Positions 1 through 8,842 of a stretch of DNA of 64,000 nucleotides are shown here, in pieces (position 1 is the stretch's first letter; the number at the start of each line of letters is the position of its first letter). This DNA comes from an uncultured Lachnospiraceae bacterium. Lineage in GTDB: Bacteria > Bacillota > Clostridia > Lachnospirales > Lachnospiraceae. Under the pieces are notes generated by a model that worked only from the letters and a program-made list of their open reading frames with translations, did not search any database and was not told where the DNA came from. Where the stretch lies: the NCBI GenBank assembly GCA_944384125.1, contig CALWSF010000013.1:1-64000 (forward strand). Direction: 5' to 3'. Both the position numbers and the translations under genes were made by a program.

Positions 1-8
1 ATAAATTT

Positions 9-52
9 CAGGGGCAGTTGTGACTCAAGCGAGTCACAACTGCCCCTGTTTT
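9..52 (+). terminator. Perfect 18-bp palindromic hairpin
   Basis: Positions 9-26 and 31-48 are exact reverse complements around the tetraloop AAGC, and a short T run (49-52) follows. This is the form of an intrinsic terminator for a plus-strand gene lying before the window. The stem is unusually long and perfect, so a dispersed palindromic repeat is an alternative. Confidence 0.6.
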
Positions 53-143
53 GGACTATCTATTTCCCGACAGCCCCATGCATGGCCGAACTGTTACTTT
101 AAAAATCAAAAGCCGGAACAGGCAGTTTTTCTGCAGTACTGTT

Positions 144-1094
144 CTATTTTCTGTGTTTTGATACCCGGAAAAGAATCCAGTCCCGGATGTCGGCAAAAAT
201 CTCCTCCCGGTTCTGTTCATGCAGAAGTTCATGTCTCGCTCCCGTATAGAGCTTCATCTCCACATCCTCAAAACCCAGATCGCAATAAGAGGAAAACACT
301 CTGTCCACACCGATTCCCCGCTCGCCGACGGGATCCTCAGTCCCCGACATAATAAGCACCGGCTGCCCGGTGGGAATTGCATCAAATCCCTCGCGGCACT
401 CCAGTTTCAGCATTACCGACAGAAATTCATACAGTGATGAATTGGAAAAATAAAACCGGCAGAGCGGATCTTCCTCAAATTTCCTGTTTTCATCTGTCAT
501 GCGGGAAAGCCACTGGTACATTGTCAGATTTTTCTCAAAAGGGCCGTTAAAAATGCGCAGAGCCAGTCTGTGGAGGCGGGCGCTGTCCGCATCCGGTCCC
601 CATTTTCTGATATCCCGCCGGACCAGGCGGCAGGCTGTCTCAAGAAAAAACCGCGGCGGACTTCCCGTTCCCAGAAGGATAATTCCGTCCGCTCCCTTTC
701 CCATATAAACAGCCTGAAAACGCCTGACAAAAAAGGATCCCATGCTGTGTCCCAGAAGTACATGAAATGTGTCCGGATACAGACATTCCGCATAGTCTGA
801 AATGCGTCTTAAATCTTCCAGAACACATTCAGCTCCGCCCCGGCACGCAAATCTTCCCATTTTCCCGGGCTCCGCTATCAACCCATGCCCCGGATGATCA
901 TGACCGATAACGGCAATTCCGGCATCATTCATTGCAGACGCAAATTCCCTGTATCGTCCGATATGCTCAATCATTCCATGAGCAATCTGAATAACGGCAC
1001 CAGTCCGGCCGGCCGGCGCCCAGTGGATACCGTGAATACGTCTCTTTCCGTCTGAGGACGGAATAAAAAAATCAAACCGGCTGCCTGCCGCCAT
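144..1094 (-). CDS. Alpha/beta hydrolase, lysophospholipase/monoacylglycerol lipase type
   Basis: A 316-residue serine hydrolase of the alpha/beta fold, probably acting on a lysophospholipid or monoacylglycerol ester; the substrate is inferred only from family resemblance. The nucleophile elbow GHSMG is near residue 115. An HGMIEH segment near residue 39 and GHDHPGHG near residue 64 fit the oxyanion and cap region of this family. A late ARHELLHE segment supplies the likely catalytic His, and SGTEDP the likely Asp. There is no signal peptide, so the enzyme is probably cytoplasmic. The start is fixed by GGAGGTGGCAGG directly before ATG. It lies 22 bp after the upstream uncharacterised gene on the same strand, so the two may be cotranscribed. 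Confidence 0.85.
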   Translation of the reverse strand: MAAGSRFDFFIPSSDGKRRIHGIHWAPAGRTGAVIQIAHGMIEHIGRYREFASAMNDAGIAVIGHDHPGHGLIAEPGKMGRFACRGGAECVLEDLRRISDYAECLYPDTFHVLLGHSMGSFFVRRFQAVYMGKGADGIILLGTGSPPRFFLETACRLVRRDIRKWGPDADSARLHRLALRIFNGPFEKNLTMYQWLSRMTDENRKFEEDPLCRFYFSNSSLYEFLSVMLKLECREGFDAIPTGQPVLIMSGTEDPVGERGIGVDRVFSSYCDLGFEDVEMKLYTGARHELLHEQNREEIFADIRDWILFRVSKHRK

Positions 1095-1116
1095 CCTGCC
1101 ACCTCCATTTCAAAAA

Positions 1117-1944
1117 TTATTTTTCGGGGAAACGATATCTGCACCGGAACGTACAGTCACTGCATTTTTTCTTCCAGGCAGGCACAGCCGGCTCTCCCTT
1201 AATCGTCTTAATAAGTTCCACCGCCGCTTTTTCCTGCATGGGATCTCCCTCAAGCACCAGACTGACTGCCCCCTCAGAGCCACCCACTCCGCCGGCCCCT
1301 GCAGCCCAGCCCTTTACGCCTGTCAGAAGTTCCAGAGATGCCAGCTCGTGAAGAATAATTCCGTTTGTGACTGTCACATATCCGCATCCACGTCCAAAGG
1401 TAAAAGAATACTCTTCAATCCCCTTCATATGTCTCTGAGCCTCCACGACAGAGGGGATCAGCTTCTCCAGGCCAACGGGAATCAGGAACCTGACGTTCTG
1501 CGCACAGATCTTCGGAAGCATCTTCATGATATTTCCTCCTGTAGGGTGCGCCAGAAAGAAACCCGCATTTCCATCCGGATCGATGGCATTGGCACCCTTC
1601 ACATAGACATCTCCGCTTTTCATTTCATCTATGTAGCCATCCAGTTCTTCATACTCAGAAAGATTTCTGTTTTCAGGCTGCACCTGCCCCTTTTTAATCA
1701 TAAAAGAGCGAATTCTGTCGTCCGGGCTCTGGCACAGAACCCCTTCCGCAGTCACGCCGCAGGCAAAACGGGCAATATCCATTCTGCTGTTAAGAAGTTC
1801 CTCCAGAAAGTATCCGGTTGTTGTTCCGTTGGAAACCAGAATATTTCCTTCTCTAAATGCTTTTTTTATCAGCGGGTGTGCAGCTGCTGCCTTTCCGATC
1901 AGTCTTTTTGACTCTGATGGAGTAAGCGATACAAGAATACTCAT
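1117..1944 (-). CDS. Uncharacterised 275-aa protein with C-terminal Cys cluster
   Basis: I do not recognise a named family with confidence. The N-terminal part (VSNGTTTGYFLEELL, GVTAEGV) and the central GANAIDPDGNAG and HPTGG segments resemble the NagB/RpiA/CoA-transferase-like fold, to which LUD-type proteins also belong; this is inference. The C-terminus has a cysteine group, CSDCTFRC, that could hold a metal or iron-sulfur centre. An in-frame start lies 30 codons upstream, but AAGGAG ends five bases before the second of two adjacent ATGs (1944), so I use that one. The gene follows the nifJ terminator and precedes the hydrolase by 22 bp. Confidence 0.6.
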   Translation of the reverse strand: MSILVSLTPSESKRLIGKAAAAHPLIKKAFREGNILVSNGTTTGYFLEELLNSRMDIARFACGVTAEGVLCQSPDDRIRSFMIKKGQVQPENRNLSEYEELDGYIDEMKSGDVYVKGANAIDPDGNAGFFLAHPTGGNIMKMLPKICAQNVRFLIPVGLEKLIPSVVEAQRHMKGIEEYSFTFGRGCGYVTVTNGIILHELASLELLTGVKGWAAGAGGVGGSEGAVSLVLEGDPMQEKAAVELIKTIKGEPAVPAWKKKCSDCTFRCRYRFPEK

Positions 1945-2014
1945 CATTTCTCCTTTCTCAGATGCAATCGGCCTGGTACCGATATTTTTCATCTCTTCCT
2001 GTTTCACAGTATGC

Positions 2015-2052
2015 CAAAAACGAGACGGCCCCAAAGGGCCCTCCCGTTTTTG
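2015..2052 (-). terminator. Terminator after nifJ
   Basis: CAAAAACG at 2015-2022 pairs with CGTTTTTG at 2045-2052. GA/TC and GGCCC/GGGCC pair inside, separated by two symmetric mismatches. The T-rich outer arm serves both strands. It lies 22 bp beyond the nifJ stop codon. Confidence 0.75.
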
Positions 2053-2073
2053 TATATTCTGGTCTGAATAAAT

Positions 2074-5000
2074 TTATTCGTTTCCGTACAGAGTAACAAG
2101 TTTATTCAGATACTCGTATCTTTCTTTAGCCTCAGACTCGTTCTTCTGGGCCAGAGCATTTGCTCTCTCTGCATTCTTGAGTGCCAGAGATGCGTAACGA
2201 ACCTCTCCCTTTAAGAATGCCTGATAATCTCCTGTCGGAGCCTTGCTGTCGAGAGTAAACTTCTTCTCAGCAGCCGGATTGAAGCGGAAGTTGTGCCAGT
2301 AACCGCACTCAACAGCCAGTTTCTCCTCTGTCTGAGCCTTGTCCATACCCTTCTTGATACCATGGTTAATACACGGAGCATAAGCGATAATCAGAGACGG
2401 ACCCGGATAAGCTTCTGCCTCTGCAATTGCTTTGACAGTCTGTGCATAATCAGCACCCATAGAGATCTGTGCGACATAAACGTAACCATAGCTCATAGCG
2501 ATGGAAGCCAGATCCTTCTTCTTGGTATCCTTACCGCCGGCTGCGAACTGAGCAACCGCACCGGTCGGGGTAGCCTTGGAGGACTGTCCGCCTGTGTTGG
2601 AATAAACCTCTGTATCGTAAACCATGATGTTGATATCCTTGCCGGAAGCAAGTACATGGTCAACACCGCCGAATCCGATATCATAAGCCCATCCGTCTCC
2701 TCCGAATACCCACTGAGACTTCTTAGCCAGGAAATCTTTATTCTTTACAATCTCCTTGCAGTTCGGGCAGTCGATTCCGTCAAGAGCAGCAACCAGTTTG
2801 TCTGTTGCAGCGCCATTCAGTGCACCGATTCCGAAGGTATCAAGCCACTCCTTGCATGCAGCCTTTACTTCCTCGGAAGCCTGCTCTGCAGCCATAACAG
2901 CCTCTACCTTTGTCTTCAGGCCGTCACGGATTGCATTCTGAGCCAGAAGCATACCGTAACCAAACTCTGCGTTGTCTTCGAACAGGGAGTTATCCCATGC
3001 CGGGCCCTTGCCCTCTTTGTTTACGGTATAAGGTGTAGACGGTGAGGAGTTACCCCAGATGGAGGAACAGCCCGTCGCGTTGGAAATATACATACGATCA
3101 CCGAACAGCTGCGTAATCAGCTTTGCGTATGGAGTCTCGCCGCAGCCTGCGCATGCGCCGGAGAACTCGAGAAGCGGCTGCTTGAACTGGCTTCCCTTAA
3201 CCGTTGTCTCTTTGAATTTATCTATTACATCCTGCTTAATCGGAAGTGTCTGGCCATAATCAAAGCCCTTCTGTGCATCCAGGTTCGTCTCAAGACCTAC
3301 CATGGTAAGAGCCTTCTCGCCCTTCTTGCCCGGGCAGACATTTGCACAGGAACCGCATCCCGTACAGTCAAGCGCAGATACAGTCATGGTAAACTTATAC
3401 TGCGGCATGCCTGTCATCGGCAGTATCTTTGTTCCCTCCGGAGCAGCCGAAGCCTCCTCCTCTGTCATGGCAACAGGACGGATAACCGCATGCGGACATA
3501 CATAGGAACAGAAGTTACACTGGATACAGTTATCCGGATTCCACATCGGAACATTAACGGCAATACCGCGTTTCTCATATGCGGAAGAACCGGAAGGTGT
3601 GGTACCGTCCACATAATCCGTAAACGCAGATACAGGCAGGTTGTTTCCTTCCTGAGCGTTCACAGCAGCCTGAACCGTATTTACAAATTTGACAACATCT
3701 GCTCTTCCCTCTGTTGCATGAGTCATGTCAAGTCCCTCATCAGCAGCATTCTTCCAGCTCTCGGGAACCTGAATCTCAACCACGTTATGAGCACCTGCAT
3801 CGATGGCAGCCCAGTTCTTCTTAACAACATCCTCTCCCTTGCGGCCGTAGGTTGCCTTTGCAGCAGCCTTCATGAGCTCAATCGCTCTCTCCTCCGGAAT
3901 GATGTTGGCCAGCTTGAAGAAAGCAGACTGAAGAATCGTGTTGATACGTGTCGGACCCATACCGGTCTCAATACCAAGCTTAACACCGTCGATGGTGTAG
4001 AATTTAATCTTATGATCTGCGATAAATTTCTTTACCTGACCCGGAAGGTGCTTCTCCAGCTCTTCCATGTTCCACGGACAGTTGAGAAGGAATGTACCGC
4101 CGTCTACCAGCTCCTGAACCATGTTGTACTTGCGGATATAAGCCGGGTTGTGGCAGGCAACAAAGTTTGCCTTGTGGATCAGATAGGTTGATTTGATCGG
4201 CTTATGTCCGAAACGCAGATGGGACATGGTAACACCGCCGGACTTCTTGGAATCATAATCAAAGTATGCCTGTGCGTACATATCGGTGTTGTCGCCGATG
4301 ATCTTGATGGAGTTCTTGTTTGCGCCTACTGTACCGTCTGCGCCCAGACCCCAGAACTTGCAGTTAACAGTTCCTTCCGGAGTCGTTACAAGGGGAGCGC
4401 CAAGCTCCAGAGAAAGATTTGTAACATCATCCACGATACCGATAGTAAACTGTTTCTTCTCTGTATTATCATATACGGCAACAATCTGTGCCGGTGTCGT
4501 ATCCTTGGAGCCAAGGCCGTAACGTCCGGTAAAGATCGGAGTCTGATCAAACTTTGTTCCCTTGAGGGCTGCAACAACATCAAGGTAAAGCGGCTCGCCG
4601 AGAGCTCCCGGCTCTTTCGTTCTGTCAAGGACTGAAATCTGTTTTACCGTATCCGGGATTGCATCTACGAGAGCACCGGCTACGAACGGACGGTAAAGAC
4701 GAACTTTTACAACGCCGACTTTTCTTCCCTGAGCTACCAGATAATCAATGGTCTCCTCAATTGTATCGTTTACAGAACCCATTGCGATGATAACATGCTC
4801 TGCATCCGGAGCACCATAGTAGTTGAAGAGCTTGTAATCTGTTCCAATCTTCTCATTTACCTTGTCCATGTACTCCTGAACGATTGCCGGAAGGGCATCG
4901 TAGTAGGGATTGCAGGCCTCTCTTACCTGGAAGAAAATATCCGGGTTCTGAGCAGAACCTCTCTGGCACGGATGGTTGGGATTAAGTGCATTTTTACGGA

Positions 5001-5607
5001 ATGCATCGATGGCGTCCATATCTGCCATCTCTTTCAGATCCTCGTAATCCCATGTCTCGATCTTCTGAATCTCATGGGAGGTACGGAAACCGTCAAAGAA
5101 ATTGATAAACGGAATCTTTCCCTTAATGGCAGCAAGATGAGCGACCGGTGTCAGATCCATAACCTCCTGAACACTGGACTCACAGAGCATTGCACATCCT
5201 GTCTGACGGCACGCATAAATATCAGAGTGATCGCCGAAAATAGAAAGTGCATGGCTTGCCAGCGCACGCGCGGAAACGTTAAATACACCCGGGAGCTGCT
5301 CGCCCGCAATTTTATAAAGATTCGGGATCATAAGAAGAAGACCCTGTGAAGCTGTATAGGTAGTCGTCAGCGCACCGGCTGCAAGAGAACCGTGTACAGC
5401 ACCGGCTGCACCTGCCTCGGACTGCATCTCCGTGATCTGCACTGTGTGACCGAAAATATTGGTTCTTCCGTCAGTTGCCCATTCGTCTGTGGCTTCCGCC
5501 ATAGGAGAAGAAGGGGTAATCGGATAGATAGCCGCAACATCAGTAAACGCATAAGATGCATGTGCTGCTGCGTGGTTTCCATCCATGGTTTTCATCTTTC
5601 TTGCCAT
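2074..5607 (-). CDS. nifJ: Pyruvate:ferredoxin (flavodoxin) oxidoreductase
   Basis: A 1177-residue single-chain enzyme that converts pyruvate and CoA to acetyl-CoA and CO2 while reducing ferredoxin; it is the central pyruvate-oxidising enzyme of anaerobes. All family domains are visible in order: the pyrimidine-binding domain (ITPSSPMAE near residue 37), the middle and gamma-like domains, a 2[4Fe-4S] ferredoxin domain (CIQCNFCSYVCP and CTGCGSCANVCP, about residues 690-760), and the TPP pyrophosphate domain (CAGCGETPYAK, then GDGWAYDIGFGG near residue 970). The length is normal. A TTG start 21 bases upstream is in frame, but AGGAGG sits ten bases before the ATG at 5607, giving the usual MARKMKTMDG start. 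It is transcribed alone from a good promoter and ends at a terminator. Confidence 0.98.
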   Translation of the reverse strand: MARKMKTMDGNHAAAHASYAFTDVAAIYPITPSSPMAEATDEWATDGRTNIFGHTVQITEMQSEAGAAGAVHGSLAAGALTTTYTASQGLLLMIPNLYKIAGEQLPGVFNVSARALASHALSIFGDHSDIYACRQTGCAMLCESSVQEVMDLTPVAHLAAIKGKIPFINFFDGFRTSHEIQKIETWDYEDLKEMADMDAIDAFRKNALNPNHPCQRGSAQNPDIFFQVREACNPYYDALPAIVQEYMDKVNEKIGTDYKLFNYYGAPDAEHVIIAMGSVNDTIEETIDYLVAQGRKVGVVKVRLYRPFVAGALVDAIPDTVKQISVLDRTKEPGALGEPLYLDVVAALKGTKFDQTPIFTGRYGLGSKDTTPAQIVAVYDNTEKKQFTIGIVDDVTNLSLELGAPLVTTPEGTVNCKFWGLGADGTVGANKNSIKIIGDNTDMYAQAYFDYDSKKSGGVTMSHLRFGHKPIKSTYLIHKANFVACHNPAYIRKYNMVQELVDGGTFLLNCPWNMEELEKHLPGQVKKFIADHKIKFYTIDGVKLGIETGMGPTRINTILQSAFFKLANIIPEERAIELMKAAAKATYGRKGEDVVKKNWAAIDAGAHNVVEIQVPESWKNAADEGLDMTHATEGRADVVKFVNTVQAAVNAQEGNNLPVSAFTDYVDGTTPSGSSAYEKRGIAVNVPMWNPDNCIQCNFCSYVCPHAVIRPVAMTEEEASAAPEGTKILPMTGMPQYKFTMTVSALDCTGCGSCANVCPGKKGEKALTMVGLETNLDAQKGFDYGQTLPIKQDVIDKFKETTVKGSQFKQPLLEFSGACAGCGETPYAKLITQLFGDRMYISNATGCSSIWGNSSPSTPYTVNKEGKGPAWDNSLFEDNAEFGYGMLLAQNAIRDGLKTKVEAVMAAEQASEEVKAACKEWLDTFGIGALNGAATDKLVAALDGIDCPNCKEIVKNKDFLAKKSQWVFGGDGWAYDIGFGGVDHVLASGKDINIMVYDTEVYSNTGGQSSKATPTGAVAQFAAGGKDTKKKDLASIAMSYGYVYVAQISMGADYAQTVKAIAEAEAYPGPSLIIAYAPCINHGIKKGMDKAQTEEKLAVECGYWHNFRFNPAAEKKFTLDSKAPTGDYQAFLKGEVRYASLALKNAERANALAQKNESEAKERYEYLNKLVTLYGNE

Positions 5608-5678
5608 AATGAATGTTCCTCCTATCAAAAGTGAATGTACCAGTAAACATATCCCTATCCGGATTTTTACCTGATAAC

Positions 5679-5706
5679 ATTATAACAACTTTTTGTTAAA
5701 ATGCAA
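5679..5706 (-). promoter_or_regulatory. nifJ promoter with internal dyad
   Basis: On the minus strand TTGCAT (5706-5701) lies 16 bases before TATAAT (5684-5679); TTTGCA with 17 bases also fits. A 16-bp inverted repeat, TAACAA-N4-TTGTTA at 5683-5698, fills the spacer and is placed to act as an operator. The leader to the ATG is about 65 bases. Confidence 0.7.
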
Positions 5707-5801
5707 ACAAATTCGGAATGTTCCCGCGTATTATTTTTCAAACAATGACCGATGACTTTCTTTGCTCCGTCAGGTTGTTTTATTTCTTCTATAAATAAAA
5801 A

Positions 5802-5847
5802 AGGATTTCTCTCCCCATGTCCGCAGACATGAATGAAAGAAATCCTC
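5802..5847 (-). terminator. Terminator after the VanW-family gene
   Basis: AGGATTTCT near 5803-5810 pairs with AGAAATCCT at 5838-5846. An inner ATGTC/GACAT pair closes the top, and a T run follows on the minus strand (AAAAAA at 5797-5802 on the plus strand). Confidence 0.8.
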
Positions 5848-5871
5848 TTATCAGATGCTTTTCCTCTGTCT

Positions 5872-7644
5872 TTATGCAGCACCCGGACCTGCCGGTCCCT
5901 GTTCCACAACAGGGTTGGATGGCTGAGGTGCAGGTGTCTCAACGGGGGTCTGCACTGCAGGCGCCGTAGTCTCTTCAGTAACCTGATTTTCCCCGCCGGC
6001 AGAGGTTTCAGTTCCAGGGCCTGCTTCAGCTCCAGGGCCTGCCGGAGCACTCTCCAGTCCCGACGCACTTTCTCCGGGCAGAGACTCAGCCGTTGACTCC
6101 GCAGACGGATCTACCGTGGTAATAACCACACCTGATGTATTGCGCTTGATCGTTGCCGCTTTTCCCCGATAACTGCTGTTATGGAAAAACTCCCGGCTGA
6201 CTTCCTGATCATCTTTATACGTAACGAGATAGGTCGTCCAGCGGGTTCCGGGTGTCGCCGCTTTAACCTCTATCTCCTGATCCAGCGGAACCGTCTGATC
6301 CTCCTCATACACCGGAGCCGGCGGATCAATATCGCCTGTCTTCTCTGATGACATGCGAATCTTAACACCGTCTTCCAGAATCTGAACACCGTATATGGAG
6401 GTTGTCAGCTTCTTGCTGGAAATATCAAAACTGGCCTTGATGGCAATAGGATAATCCGAATTGTTAACAAACTTGAAATCCGGACCGCCATAGCTGACTG
6501 CGGCATCCTCTCCCGGTGTTACATAGGACGGCTCATAGCTGTGCGCGTGGCGCTCCGTACTTTTAAGGCCTGCAAAAATCACAGCGTTATAGAGAGTCGA
6601 GGACACCTGACACACACCGCCGCCCGGTTCCTGAACAACCTCGCCGTTTAAGTAGGCTGTCGCCGGCTTATATCCCTTTTCCTCTGTCCGGGCACCCGTC
6701 GTATCGTTGAATGAAAACTCCTGACCCGGATTCACAATCGTACCGTTTAATGCCTCAACAGCCAGACGTATATTCTCGTTACGGTTGCTGTTGGACGTCG
6801 TCGTTGTGGAATAGGTTCCGATAGTTTTATACTTTTCCCGAAGCTGATCAGCCGTCATTTCCGGAGACACTTCATTTACCTCTGCCTCAATAACAGCTGA
6901 ATAGTTTTTCTCCTGAATGGCAGCTACCATATCCTCTGCAAGCTTGTCCTGGTCAATAACAAGACCATTCGTACCTTCTGTAAATGTAAATTTCCCGGTG
7001 TCTTTATCATAGCCGGAAATACCGCCGTTTTTCGCCACCATGTTCCAGTTTCCGGCCACAAGAGCCGCTTCCGCCTTTGCAGCCTCAATCATGTTGTCGG
7101 TGTTGACCTCATAGGACTCTCCCGGCTTAAGCTCTCCCGCATATATCTCCTCCAGAAGCTCGTCAACCTTGGCCTCCATCAGATTGCTGACAGGTGCTTC
7201 CTTGTCCTCGTACTTGACTTTCATATCCCATCCGTACTGATCAAGAATTGCCTGTCTGGCTTCCTCCTGCGTTTTCCCGGAAATATCAACTCCGTCCACC
7301 GTAATCTGCTCTCCGGCCTCCGCCGTGCTCTCAGTTGATTCTGTGCTTGCCTCGGCTCCGCTGGTTTTTGCACACCCGCGTCCTATAAGAGCGGCACAGA
7401 GAATTACCACCAGTACTCCAATAACAATCAGCAGAATCTGCGTAATGTCAAGTCTTGGTCTCTTTTTTCTTCTGTCGTGGTGGCCTGTCGTCCTGGAAGC
7501 ACTTCTTCCTGCCGTAGTCCTAACCCGACTGAGTCCCTCGTCTCTGGAAGTTCTTGCCGCACTGCTTCTGCGGCTTCCTCCGCGCTGCATTGATGTTTTA
7601 TTTGATTCTCTCCTTCCGGAGATATTGCTCCTGTAATTATCCAT
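5872..7644 (-). CDS. VanW-family membrane-anchored cell-wall protein
   Basis: A 590-residue protein with a basic, Ser/Arg-rich cytoplasmic N-terminus (about 1-65), one membrane segment (about 68-90, ITQILLIVIGVLVVILCAAL) and a large extracytoplasmic part. Residues about 110-260 resemble the putative peptidoglycan-binding domain usually found before VanW domains. The VanW domain lies at about 285-425 (NPGQEFSFNDTTGARTEEKG, then GGGVCQVSSTLYNA). The tail is rich in Pro, Ala, Gly and Glu and looks like a flexible wall spacer. VanW domains occur with glycopeptide-resistance genes in some genomes, but no van genes are here, so a general envelope role is more likely. AGGTG precedes the ATG by about nine bases. 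The gene is divergent from the PHP gene. Confidence 0.85.
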   Translation of the reverse strand: MDNYRSNISGRRESNKTSMQRGGSRRSSAARTSRDEGLSRVRTTAGRSASRTTGHHDRRKKRPRLDITQILLIVIGVLVVILCAALIGRGCAKTSGAEASTESTESTAEAGEQITVDGVDISGKTQEEARQAILDQYGWDMKVKYEDKEAPVSNLMEAKVDELLEEIYAGELKPGESYEVNTDNMIEAAKAEAALVAGNWNMVAKNGGISGYDKDTGKFTFTEGTNGLVIDQDKLAEDMVAAIQEKNYSAVIEAEVNEVSPEMTADQLREKYKTIGTYSTTTTSNSNRNENIRLAVEALNGTIVNPGQEFSFNDTTGARTEEKGYKPATAYLNGEVVQEPGGGVCQVSSTLYNAVIFAGLKSTERHAHSYEPSYVTPGEDAAVSYGGPDFKFVNNSDYPIAIKASFDISSKKLTTSIYGVQILEDGVKIRMSSEKTGDIDPPAPVYEEDQTVPLDQEIEVKAATPGTRWTTYLVTYKDDQEVSREFFHNSSYRGKAATIKRNTSGVVITTVDPSAESTAESLPGESASGLESAPAGPGAEAGPGTETSAGGENQVTEETTAPAVQTPVETPAPQPSNPVVEQGPAGPGAA

Positions 7645-7686
7645 ATTCTTTTCACCTGTCTGTTAAAACTTTCTAATCACTGATTC

Positions 7687-7718
7687 AGTATAACACAATT
7701 CCAAAAAAAGAAAATGAC
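7687..7718 (-). promoter_or_regulatory. Possible VanW-gene promoter
   Basis: TATACT on the minus strand (7692-7687) is a good -10, about 43 bases before the ATG. The -35 region is only T-rich. Together with the plus-strand promoter at 7860 it accounts for the 316-bp gene-free stretch 7645-7960, in which I see nothing else. Confidence 0.35.
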
Positions 7719-7859
7719 TTATTTCTTAAATATTTATTTTTCTATTTTTATTACGTCACAACCGGAAAAAAAGACATATTCATTGGTAATTTCGCTATTT
7801 TTTGCCTGGCAGTTTTTTACACTGCACGCAGAAACGGAACAATAGATCCGGGAATCGAT

Positions 7860-7888
7860 TTGTGATAAAATTATTTATGAAATATTAT
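7860..7888 (+). promoter_or_regulatory. Promoter of PHP/DUF1848 pair
   Basis: TTGTGA (7860-7865), a 17-base spacer and TATTAT (7883-7888). The predicted leader of about 65 bases ends in AAGGAGG before the ATG at 7961. Confidence 0.55.
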
Positions 7889-7960
7889 TCTGCAGTCAGA
7901 ATGAAAAACCAGCTGATTATTCCGCAGAATCTTTCAGAAATTATTAAGGAGGAACTGATC

Positions 7961-8842
7961 ATGGACTGGATTGATCTGCATGTACATTCATCTGCTTCCG
8001 ACGGAACCCTTTCTCCGTCGGAAGTTACCCGTCTGGCATTTCAGACAGGCCTCAGGGCATACGCACTCACGGATCACGATACAATTTCCGGAATTGATGA
8101 GGCTGTAAAAGCCGCAGATGGCTGCAAGCTGGAGGTTATCGCCGGCATTGAGCTGTCCTGCCCATACAGAGAAAAAGAAATTCATATACTCGGTCTGTAC
8201 ATCGACAGTCAGTGTGAAGAACTGAAGGAGGCACTGTCATCCTTACGCGCACAGAGAAGAGAACGCAATGAAGCACTTCTCCTGCACTTTAACCGGGACG
8301 GTTTTCCTATCACAAAAGAAGATCTGATTGGAGATGGCGATGCCGGTGTTATCACAAGAGCCCACTTTGCCAGAGCCCTGCTCAAAAAAGGCTGTGTTTC
8401 TTCCATGGATCAGGCCTTCCGCTCTTACCTCGATCAGGGAAAAAAATACTATCTTCCCAAAAAAACAATTCCTCCCCGGGAGGCTGTCCGCCTGATCCGC
8501 AGAGCCGGCGGTTTTCCGGCCCTGGCGCATCCACTCCAGTATAAACTGGGATGGAAAATGACCGAAGAGCTTATCCTGTCACTGAAAGAACAGGGACTCG
8601 CGGGCGTTGAAGCCTATTATTCTTCTCATACACTGAATGACTGCCTGCGGCTGCGTGACATCTGCCGGCGACACGGTCTTCTTCCCACCGGCGGTTCTGA
8701 TTTTCACGGAGACAATAAACCGGATATAAAACTGGGCAGAGGACGCGGACGGCTCTATGTTCCCATTTCTCTTCTTGAAGATATCAAAATGCACTTAAGA
8801 GAGGAGGTAATTTATGATAATCAGTGCCAGCCGGAGAACTGA
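7961..8842 (+). CDS. PHP-domain metal-dependent phosphoesterase
   Basis: A 293-residue protein of the PHP superfamily, most like the stand-alone YciV/RnaAM type that hydrolyses 3',5'-nucleoside bisphosphates and trims 5' RNA ends; the exact substrate is inferred. The metal-binding motifs are present: DLHVHSSASDGTL at the N-terminus, ALTDHDTISG near residue 40, GIELSC near residue 66, AHP near residue 190 and a late GGSDFHGD. The start follows AAGGAGG by seven bases; a longer in-frame extension lacks such a site. Its 3' end overlaps the next gene by 29 bp in another frame, suggesting coupled translation. Confidence 0.88.
   Translation: MDWIDLHVHSSASDGTLSPSEVTRLAFQTGLRAYALTDHDTISGIDEAVKAADGCKLEVIAGIELSCPYREKEIHILGLYIDSQCEELKEALSSLRAQRRERNEALLLHFNRDGFPITKEDLIGDGDAGVITRAHFARALLKKGCVSSMDQAFRSYLDQGKKYYLPKKTIPPREAVRLIRRAGGFPALAHPLQYKLGWKMTEELILSLKEQGLAGVEAYYSSHTLNDCLRLRDICRRHGLLPTGGSDFHGDNKPDIKLGRGRGRLYVPISLLEDIKMHLREEVIYDNQCQPEN

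Noticed and set aside
20-352. Plus-strand frame at the window start
   Set aside because: It begins inside the palindromic hairpin and lies opposite the hydrolase gene; no ribosome site.
5667-6068. 133-codon minus-strand frame at the end of the VanW-family gene
   Set aside because: It overlaps the repetitive Pro/Ala tail in another frame and reads into the terminator; no start signal.
5872-7644. VanW-family gene as evidence of vancomycin resistance
   Set aside because: No ligase, VanX, VanH or VanRS genes are nearby, and VanW-domain proteins are common in clostridia without resistance.
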